DNA of 6,861 nt from Gammaproteobacteria bacterium (GTDB lineage Bacteria > Pseudomonadota > Gammaproteobacteria > Pseudomonadales > Azotimanducaceae), in assembly GCA_009840715.1 (NCBI GenBank), contig VXNE01000352.1:1-6861 (forward strand). Direction: 5' to 3'. This document shows, piece by piece, positions 1 to 5,074 of this stretch. Each line of letters opens with the position of its first letter. Positions within the stretch are counted from its first letter, which is position 1. The notes beneath the pieces were generated by a model. The model had not been told where the DNA came from. It saw only the letters and a program-made list of their open reading frames with translations, and searched no databases. The position numbers and the translations under genes were made by a program.

Positions 1-297
1 GGCATGGAGCGCCAGCCTGCCCAGGTCTACCTACTCGTCAACGCGTACCCGCATGACTGGGGGTTCGCGCTTGTCGTCTTTGGCGTCGTGTTGTTGCTGC
101 GCGCCTGGCTCGTCGTTCGCGCGGAACACGTGCCGTCGATCTTCGGCTTCCTGCTCGCAGTGGCGGGGTTCGCGTACATCGTCACCGAGTTGGGACGGCT
201 GGCTGCGCCGGGCGTGAACCTCGACTTCCTGATACTCGCCGGCCTGGCCGAGCCGGTCTTCATGATCTGGCTGCTCGTCAAGGGCAGGCGCCTGTAG
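1..297 (+). CDS. DUF4386-like integral membrane protein, C-terminal part (5' end outside window)
   Basis: The frame is open at the left edge (codon GGC at 1-3), so the ATG at position 4 is probably internal and the gene starts upstream. The visible 98 codons encode three strongly hydrophobic segments, at about residues 20-39, 43-61 and 74-93 counted from that ATG. The pattern is an HDWG-like segment, a hydrophobic helix, a short charged loop with 'VPSIFG', another helix ending 'GFAYIV', and a last helix ending 'WLLVKG'. This order matches what I remember of the C-terminal half of DUF4386 proteins, which are multi-helix inner-membrane proteins of unknown function. The TAG stop is 14 bases before the sulfatase start on the same strand, so the two are probably cotranscribed, but no functional link can be shown. 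The family call rests on pattern memory and is moderately secure. That it is a membrane protein is clear. Confidence 0.72.
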   Translation, partial: GMERQPAQVYLLVNAYPHDWGFALVVFGVVLLLRAWLVVRAEHVPSIFGFLLAVAGFAYIVTELGRLAAPGVNLDFLILAGLAEPVFMIWLLVKGRRL

Positions 298-311
298 CTT
301 CGCCGGTAGCC

Positions 312-1670
312 ATGTCCAACCTCATCGTGTTCATGTCCGACGAGCACAATCCACGATACTCGTCGCCCTACGGCCACGACTTCGTCGACACGCCGAACAT
401 GCAGTGGCTTGCCGACCACGGCACGACGTTCGAGCACGCCTACTGCCCGTCCCCGCTCTGCGTACCGAGCCGCTCCGCGTTCCTGACCGGCAAGCGGGTC
501 CACGCCGTACGGGCGTACGGCAACAACCGGCTCGGCATAGCGCCCGAGACCCGGGGCCTGGGCGCGGTCCTCGGCGAACAGGGCGTGCACACCGTGTTCA
601 TCGGCAAGGTGCATGCCTATCGGCCCGTGGCCGAACTGGAATTCTCGGAGACCATCGAGACTTACGAAGGCGCGTGGGAGTTCGACGAGGCGCAGCGCCG
701 CCGCCCGCTGGCCGTTCGGCCGGGGGGCGCGAAGCGCCTCGACGCGTACGGTCCCCGTGAGGCGCCGTGGGGGAACGACGTCACCTACATGGATGCGGCC
801 GTGGAGTGGCTTCGGACCCGCGCTGCCGGGATAGATCGCCCGTGGGTCCTCTACGTCAACCTGGTGAAGCCGCACTTTCCGCACTTCTGCACCGAGGAGC
901 TGTGGGACAAGTACCGCGACCACGGCGATTTGCCGGCACACGGGGTCGAAGCCGCGACCGCGCAACACCCCTACGCGGTCGACCTGCGGCGGCACTTCGG
1001 CCTCGAGCACGTCGAGGAACGGCAGGTCCGTGGCCTGCGCCGCGGCTACTACGCGTGCGTCAGCTTTATCGACGAGCAGCTCGGGCGGCTGCAGTCGGCA
1101 CTCGGGGAATCCGGTCTCGAGAGCACCACGAACCTCGTGTACACCTCAGACCACGGCGAGATGTTGGGCAAATTCGGCCTGTGGTGGAAGTGCAGCCTGC
1201 TCGAGGATGCCGCGCGCGTCCCGTGCATCGCCGCGGGACCGGACTTCGAGTCGGGCGTGCGCACGGCGACACCTGTCGACCTGCACGACGTACAGGCCAC
1301 CGTCTTCGCGCTGACGGGCGCGCAACACCCGAAAGACTGGTTGGGCGCTCCCCTGGGGACGCTGGCGAGCGACGACCGCGACAGGGTCGTCTTCTCCGAG
1401 TACCACGGCCACGGAACGCGTGCCGGCGCGTTCATGGTGCGCCAGGGGGACTGGAAACTCATCCACAACGTCCAGGCGCCGGACCAGTTGTTCGACCTCG
1501 CCAGGGACCCGGAAGAAATCGAGAATCGATACGGGGCGTGTCCGGCCAAGGCGGGGGAACTCTCAGCGGCCCTGGCCGGGATCTGCGATCCGGCGTCCGA
1601 GGACCGAGAGGCGGAGGCTTTCTGGGAGAGACAGTTGCGGCTGTACCGGCAGGGGGAGGCTGACAGTTAG
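312..1670 (+). CDS. Sulfatase, choline-sulfatase-like (alkaline phosphatase superfamily)
   Basis: Predicted type I sulfatase of 452 residues that hydrolyses a sulfate ester with a formylglycine nucleophile. The signature CVPSR puts the nucleophile at Cys50 and its partner at Arg54, followed by LTG (58-60). Other expected active-site residues are present: Asp10/Glu11 (SDEHN), Lys99 and His101 (GKVH), His188 (KPHFP), Asp280-His281 (SDHGE) and Lys293. The C-terminus ('DQLFDL..DPEE' near 394-405, then 'CDP' near 428) and the AYxNN segment after the signature resemble choline sulfatases (BetC) and their uncharacterised relatives. At 452 residues it is somewhat shorter than typical BetC, and the true substrate is unknown. 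The first residues already form beta strand 1 (NLIVFMSDE), so there is no signal peptide and the enzyme should be cytosolic. ATG 312 is chosen because that strand starts there; the ribosome binding site is weak (GGTAG). Cys50 needs a formylglycine-generating or anSME-type enzyme, and none is encoded in the window. Confidence 0.95.
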   Translation: MSNLIVFMSDEHNPRYSSPYGHDFVDTPNMQWLADHGTTFEHAYCPSPLCVPSRSAFLTGKRVHAVRAYGNNRLGIAPETRGLGAVLGEQGVHTVFIGKVHAYRPVAELEFSETIETYEGAWEFDEAQRRRPLAVRPGGAKRLDAYGPREAPWGNDVTYMDAAVEWLRTRAAGIDRPWVLYVNLVKPHFPHFCTEELWDKYRDHGDLPAHGVEAATAQHPYAVDLRRHFGLEHVEERQVRGLRRGYYACVSFIDEQLGRLQSALGESGLESTTNLVYTSDHGEMLGKFGLWWKCSLLEDAARVPCIAAGPDFESGVRTATPVDLHDVQATVFALTGAQHPKDWLGAPLGTLASDDRDRVVFSEYHGHGTRAGAFMVRQGDWKLIHNVQAPDQLFDLARDPEEIENRYGACPAKAGELSAALAGICDPASEDREAEAFWERQLRLYRQGEADS

Positions 1671-1672
1671 GG

Positions 1673-1711
1673 GCTCCAGGCGAGGCCCGTGGTGCGGGGA
1701 GCAGGGGTTTT
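1673..1711 (+). terminator. Weak hairpin plus T-run between convergent genes
   Basis: The 47-base gap between the plus-strand sulfatase and convergent vapC contains GCTCC (1673-1677) and its complement GGAGC (1698-1702), followed a few bases later by TTTT (1708-1711). The loop is 20 bases and the stem only 5 bp, so this is a poor intrinsic terminator. It is listed only because termination is expected here and nothing better is visible. Confidence 0.2.
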
Positions 1712-1717
1712 CTGCGC

Positions 1718-2098
1718 TCAGCGGATGCAGACGATCTCCGCGCCGACATCAAGGTTCACCCACGCGCGATCGGCGGTCAGGGCCGGCCAGCCCCGCAGAG
1801 TCGCCGTCGCGAGACATGCGCGGTCCCCCAATCCCAAACCGAGGCTACGGGTGACAGGGCGATAACGCCCGCTCAGAAGGGCGTGGCGGGCGTCGAACGG
1901 GACGATCTCGATGCCTTCGAAAACGAGCGCGACGTCCTCGTCCTTCCAGCCGCCGCCGTGCAGCTTTGACGCTACTTCTTCGGCGTTGACGGCCGAGATG
2001 ACCGCGCCGGACTCGAGCGCGTCGAGCACCACATCTGCGCCAGGCTCGTGGAAGACATCCGCGAGGACGGCCGACGCGTCGAGCACGAACCGGGTCAC
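1718..2098 (-). CDS. vapC: PIN-domain ribonuclease toxin of a type II toxin-antitoxin system (VapC family)
   Basis: A 126-residue single PIN domain, the usual VapC length. The acidic metal-binding residues are in the expected places: Asp7 in LDASAV at the N-terminus, Glu41 in the SAVNAEEV helix, Asp92 in LGLGDRACLATA, and Asp110 in LTADRAW. In the family these hold Mg2+/Mn2+ ions for endoribonuclease cleavage, commonly of tRNA or rRNA; the target of this one cannot be read from sequence. All four acidic positions are present, so the toxin looks catalytically intact. Translation starts at GTG (2098-2096), whose first base is the last base of the vapB TAG stop (TAGTG). Toxin synthesis is therefore probably coupled to antitoxin translation. 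The nearest purine-rich stretch (GAGG) is 13 bases upstream, too far for a strong independent ribosome site. The gene is convergent with the choline-sulfatase-like gene. Confidence 0.94.
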   Translation of the reverse strand: MTRFVLDASAVLADVFHEPGADVVLDALESGAVISAVNAEEVASKLHGGGWKDEDVALVFEGIEIVPFDARHALLSGRYRPVTRSLGLGLGDRACLATATLRGWPALTADRAWVNLDVGAEIVCIR

Positions 2099-2100
2099 TA
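2096..2100 (-). promoter_or_regulatory. TAGTG stop/start overlap coupling vapB to vapC
   Basis: The vapB TAG stop (2100-2098) and the vapC GTG start (2098-2096) share one G. This one-base overlap decides the vapC start and suggests termination-reinitiation. That arrangement is common in toxin-antitoxin operons, where it keeps the antitoxin in excess of the toxin. Confidence 0.75.
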
Positions 2101-2382
2101 CTCGTGCGCGGCCTCCGCGCGGCGTTCTGCGATGAACTCGTCGACCACGCTCTCCTGGCCCTTGCGATGGGCGCGGGCGATGGCCCGCACGCGAGCGCGG
2201 GCGAGCGCGAGCGTCCGAAGCGTGATGCCGTCCTTCTCGAGGGAGACGGTCAGGTCCTGACCGTCCCGGATACCTAGCGACCTGCGCATCTCGGCCGGGA
2301 TCACGATGCGGCCGGCGGCATCGATCCGCACGCGCTGGGTCGTTGTCTGGTCAGGTTGCGGATTGGCAGGAACGGCCGGCAT
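2098..2382 (-). CDS. vapB: AbrB/SpoVT-fold antitoxin of a VapBC system
   Basis: A 94-residue protein with an N-terminal swapped-hairpin AbrB/MazE/SpoVT-type DNA-binding domain at about residues 17-57. The diagnostic pattern is 'RIDAAGRIVIPAEMRRSLGI' (19-38), then GQDLTV and a short final strand (DGITLRT). An Arg/Ala-rich helical stretch follows (about 58-74), and then an acidic tail, 'SVVDEFIAERRAEAA', which is the kind of C-terminal segment that wraps and inhibits a PIN toxin. Inference: it binds its own promoter and neutralises the adjacent vapC product. The first 16 residues (Pro/Gln/Thr-rich) precede the fold. No good Shine-Dalgarno precedes ATG 2382, so a start nearer GTG codon 18 is conceivable but would clip the first strand. 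The 110-base upstream gap carries a candidate operator and -10 element. Confidence 0.93.
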   Translation of the reverse strand: MPAVPANPQPDQTTTQRVRIDAAGRIVIPAEMRRSLGIRDGQDLTVSLEKDGITLRTLALARARVRAIARAHRKGQESVVDEFIAERRAEAAHE

Positions 2383-2400
2383 TACCGTGTTTCATCAAGT

Positions 2401-2426
2401 ATGGTCGATAAGATCGAATATACCAT
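2401..2426 (-). promoter_or_regulatory. Candidate VapBC operator: imperfect inverted repeat upstream of vapB
   Basis: Read on the plus strand, ATGGT (2401-2405) pairs with ACCAT (2422-2426). The inner TCGAT (2405-2409) pairs with ATCGA (2413-2417) across a 3-base spacer. Five bases (AATAT) interrupt the right arm, so the symmetry is imperfect. The element lies 19 bases before the vapB start and overlaps the best -10-like hexamer. AbrB-type antitoxins usually bind such sites to repress their own operon. The inner repeat is directly visible; binding is inference. Confidence 0.45.
2417..2422 (-). promoter_or_regulatory. Possible -10 element of the vapBC promoter
   Basis: On the minus strand the hexamer reads TATATT (consensus TATAAT). 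It lies 34 bases before the vapB ATG, in a clearly AT-rich patch of an otherwise GC-rich window. No convincing -35 hexamer is found at 16-18 bases spacing. It overlaps the inverted repeat, as expected for an autorepressed promoter. Confidence 0.35.
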
Positions 2427-2461
2427 GCCAATGGGCGCATGGGGTGTTCGAGGCAGGCACC

Positions 2462-2473
2462 GAACGGCCGTTC
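2462..2473. repeat. 12-bp perfect palindrome in the sulfatase/vapB gap
   Basis: GAACGGCCGTTC is perfectly self-complementary and lies between the sulfatase 2 stop and the vapB promoter patch. Its first nine bases recur at 2370-2378, inside the start of vapB. It has no loop and no T-run, so it is not a classical terminator. It may be a regulator site or chance in GC-rich DNA. Confidence 0.3.
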
Positions 2474-2492
2474 CCTGCGCCGCGGCCTCCTC

Positions 2493-3899
2493 TCAAGCCG
2501 TCCCCCAGTCCTTCCACCGCACCGGATCGGCCCAGCGCTGTCCCACCTCCAGGAATCCCCGGGGCCCGCGCTTGCCGTACTCGAAGGGATCGCCGGTGCC
2601 CTCCATCCATCGATGCAGTCGGGCTTCCATCTCCTCGACGGCCGGCCGGGCTTCCGGGTCGTGGACGATGTTCCGCGTCTCCAGCGGGTCCTCCTGCCGG
2701 TCGAACAGCCACGGGCCCCGTTCGTGATCGAACCAGCGGGCGTAGGTGTACCGGTCGATGCGGACGCCCCGCCACCGGCCGACCCACGCGGTCCGGTCGG
2801 GCCAGCCGTTGCCCATGTTCATCAGGTAGACGGAGTCGCGGGCGCCGGGCGTGCGGTCCGTGTCCGCCGGAGCCGATCCACCTCTCCACGCCTCGGAAAC
2901 GTCCCGGCCCTGCAGCCCGTCCGGTGGCTGGACACCGCACGCGCCCAGGAGGCTCGGGACCATGTCGATAGCGCCCATGTAAGCCGGGCTCCTCGATCCG
3001 GGCGGCGTCCCTCCGGGCCAGCGGATCAGGAACGGGATGTGGGCGGACTCGTCATAGGGCGTCGCCTTGGACGCCCGCAGGAACGGGTGCATCCAGGAGT
3101 CCATGGGCTTGCCGTAGCCGTGGCTCGAGAGATGGTCGCCGTGGTCCGACGAGTAGCAGACGATCGTGTCTTCGGCGAGACCGAGGCGGTCGAGCGCATC
3201 GAGCAGACGTCCCATCTGGGCGTCCAGACCCGTGCAGCATCCGTAGTAGTCGGCGATCTCGCGCCTCGCGAAGTCCGCCATCTGCGGCGGGACGTTGCCG
3301 GGCAGGTCGACGTCGGCCGGATCGTAGAGGGCGTACTCGTCGGGATACTGCGGGTACGGCCAGTGCGGCGGCCGCCAAGAGACGAACAGCGCGAACGGAT
3401 CGTCCTGGCGCTCTTCCCGATGCTGCTCGAGGAAGCGGATGGCGAGATCGGTCTCCACGACCGGTGACCAACCGTCGTGACGGACGGGATCGCGCTCGTT
3501 CTCGAAGTAGCGCTGGTCGAAGTAGTTCCCGCCGATCCCCTCCACCGCGGCGAGGTAGTCGAGCCCGTAGCGATCCTCGGCGGGATACGGACCGACACCG
3601 AGGTGCCACACGCCGATGTGCCCCGTGTGGTACCCCGCGGACCGCAGCGTGCCGGGCAATGTCGGGATGTCCCGGAACGGCTCGTACTCGTTGTCGATGA
3701 CGCCGTTGCGCCAGCCATACCGGCCGGTGAGCAGGATCGCCCGGAACGGTGAGCACAGCGGGTGGTTCGAGAACATGTTGTCGCAGACCATGCCCTCGGC
3801 CGCCATCCGGTCGAGGTTGGGGGTCTGCACGACGGGGTTGCCGTTCGCGCCCAGCGCGGTGTAGCGCTGCTGGTCCGAGAACACGAACAGCAGGTTCAT
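2493..3899 (-). CDS. Sulfatase (alkaline phosphatase superfamily) with atypical GVWH motif
   Basis: A 468-residue sulfatase. The signature CSPFR places the predicted formylglycine at Cys49 with Arg53, followed by LLTGRY. Metal-site residues Asp9-Gln10 (SDQQR) and Asp252-His253 (SSDHGD) are present, as are His179 (PPHWP) and Lys264 (HGYGK). The usual 'GKWH' motif reads GVWH, with Val97 replacing the Lys that contacts the sulfate group in arylsulfatases; His99 is kept. The C-terminal sub-domain is typical (WLFDRQEDPLE..N near residue 400). There is no signal peptide: beta strand 1 (NLLFVFSDQ) begins at residue 2, so it should be cytosolic. The substrate is unknown. It is the last gene of the four-gene minus-strand run, 21 bases after the esterase stop and in the same frame, with GGAG (3912-3909) nine bases before ATG. 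It needs a maturase encoded elsewhere. A phosphonate or phosphate monoester hydrolase activity is a less likely alternative. Confidence 0.94.
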   Translation of the reverse strand: MNLLFVFSDQQRYTALGANGNPVVQTPNLDRMAAEGMVCDNMFSNHPLCSPFRAILLTGRYGWRNGVIDNEYEPFRDIPTLPGTLRSAGYHTGHIGVWHLGVGPYPAEDRYGLDYLAAVEGIGGNYFDQRYFENERDPVRHDGWSPVVETDLAIRFLEQHREERQDDPFALFVSWRPPHWPYPQYPDEYALYDPADVDLPGNVPPQMADFARREIADYYGCCTGLDAQMGRLLDALDRLGLAEDTIVCYSSDHGDHLSSHGYGKPMDSWMHPFLRASKATPYDESAHIPFLIRWPGGTPPGSRSPAYMGAIDMVPSLLGACGVQPPDGLQGRDVSEAWRGGSAPADTDRTPGARDSVYLMNMGNGWPDRTAWVGRWRGVRIDRYTYARWFDHERGPWLFDRQEDPLETRNIVHDPEARPAVEEMEARLHRWMEGTGDPFEYGKRGPRGFLEVGQRWADPVRWKDWGTA

Positions 3900-3920
3900 A
3901 GGGGTCGGCTCCGCCGGCGC

Positions 3921-5045
3921 CTATCCGAGCCCCTCGTAGAATCGCGCCGTCAGGCTGCCGCCGCGCTGGTCGCCGAGCATGTCCATGTCCATCTGGTTCA
4001 TCACGTAGGACAGGCAGGCGCGGTTCGTGTGGTCCAGGAGGATCGTCGAGCCGCCGGCGCCGCCCCAGAAGCACATCTTGAAGTCCTTCGGCACCTGGTC
4101 GGCGAAGAAGCCGGAGAGGCCGTACCCGATGCCGTGCTTGACCCCGAGGCCGGCCATGTCGCCCTGCTCGCGGAAGATCTGCTCGATGGTCGCGGGCGAC
4201 ACGAGGTCGACTCCGAAGGCGCTCCCGCCGTTGGCGACGGCGGTCTGAGCGCGCACCACCGCGCGGGCGTTCCCGTGTCCGTTGCCGGCGGGACTCTCGG
4301 CCTGGCGCCAGCCGGGGCCGTTCGTGACCGGCGGCAGGATGTCCGGCGTGCCGTCCTCGCGGCCGCGCATGTACTCGGGAACCATCTCCTCGGGCATCTC
4401 GGGGATCGGCCCGCCGGAGAGCATCTCGGCCGTCCTGCCGAAGTGCGCGGGATCGAGCCCGATGTGAAAGTCCGCCCCGAGGGGACCGGCGATGTGCTCG
4501 CGGAAGAAGGTTCCGAGCGACGCGCCGGTGATGCGCCGGACGACCTCCCCGACGAGATAGCCCTGCGTGATGGCGTGGTAGCCGCACTCCTCGCCCGGCG
4601 TCCACCACGGCTCCTGCCGTTCCAGCACGCCGATGACGTAATCCCAGTCGTACAACTGTGCTTCGGTGAGCTTCTCGCCGAAGCCGGGCAAACCGGCCGT
4701 GTGGCCCATGAAGTGGCGGACCTCCGTCGACCCCTTGCCGTTCTGGCCGTACTCGGGCCAGTACTTCGTGACCGGGTCGTCGAAGCTCAGTTCGCCGCGG
4801 TCGAAGAGCACCAGGGCGCACAGCGCCGTCATTGTCTTCGTCGTGGAGAAGACGCACACGATCGTGTCTTCCTCCCAGGGCAACGTCTTCGCGCCGTCGC
4901 GGTGACCGGCCCAGATGTCCACCACGAACTCGCCCTCTACCGTCGCGGCGAAGCTCGCCCCGACATCGCCCCGTTCCGTGAAGTTGCGCTCGAACTCCTC
5001 GCGCAGCGCGGCGAACCGCTCGTCGCAGTGGCCGTGAATCTCCAT
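3921..5045 (-). CDS. Family VIII carboxylesterase / beta-lactamase-fold serine hydrolase (EstB-like)
   Basis: A 374-residue serine hydrolase of the class C beta-lactamase/penicillin-binding-protein fold. Motif 1, SxxK, is S67-T-T-K70 in 'VFSTTKTMTAL', giving the nucleophile Ser67 and general-base partner Lys70. Motif 2 has Tyr156 in 'GYHAITQGYLVGEVVRRITG', reading YHA where beta-lactamases have YxN; this is usual for EstB-like esterases. Motif 3 is WGGAGGS (327-333), which replaces KTG. These variants favour an ester hydrolase over a true beta-lactamase. Family members cleave short-chain esters and sometimes lactams; the natural substrate is unknown. There is no signal peptide, so it is likely cytosolic. 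ATG 5045 is chosen because AAAGGAG sits six bases upstream and the fold starts soon after; the same frame stays open far upstream only as a shadow of the dehydrogenase gene. It lies 29 bases after the dehydrogenase and 21 before sulfatase 2, so it is almost surely cotranscribed with both. Confidence 0.93.
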   Translation of the reverse strand: MEIHGHCDERFAALREEFERNFTERGDVGASFAATVEGEFVVDIWAGHRDGAKTLPWEEDTIVCVFSTTKTMTALCALVLFDRGELSFDDPVTKYWPEYGQNGKGSTEVRHFMGHTAGLPGFGEKLTEAQLYDWDYVIGVLERQEPWWTPGEECGYHAITQGYLVGEVVRRITGASLGTFFREHIAGPLGADFHIGLDPAHFGRTAEMLSGGPIPEMPEEMVPEYMRGREDGTPDILPPVTNGPGWRQAESPAGNGHGNARAVVRAQTAVANGGSAFGVDLVSPATIEQIFREQGDMAGLGVKHGIGYGLSGFFADQVPKDFKMCFWGGAGGSTILLDHTNRACLSYVMNQMDMDMLGDQRGGSLTARFYEGLG

Positions 5046-5051
5046 CCTCTT

Positions 5052-5058
5052 CTCCTTT
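5052..5058 (-). promoter_or_regulatory. Strong Shine-Dalgarno site of the esterase gene
   Basis: The minus strand reads AAAGGAG, ending six bases before ATG 5045, in the short gap after the dehydrogenase stop. It is the best ribosome binding site in the window. It fixes the esterase start against longer in-frame extensions. Confidence 0.8.
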
Positions 5059-5074
5059 CGTGTTGGCTGGCCCG

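Noticed and set aside
27..1010. Minus-strand open frame of 327 codons opposite the first sulfatase
   Set aside because: It is antisense to the catalytic half of the sulfatase and to the membrane protein, and has no recognisable domain.
1718..2382. New type of defence or toxin system
   Set aside because: The pair matches the known VapBC type closely in length, order, overlap and motifs.
2439..3467. Plus-strand open frame of 342 codons opposite sulfatase 2
   Set aside because: It lies over a sulfatase with intact motifs; the product is compositionally biased and unrecognisable.
3921..5045. Antibiotic-resistance beta-lactamase
   Set aside because: It has the SxxK fold motif, but YHA and WGGAGGS replace YxN and KTG, it lacks a signal peptide, and it sits in a catabolic operon. 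An esterase is more likely.
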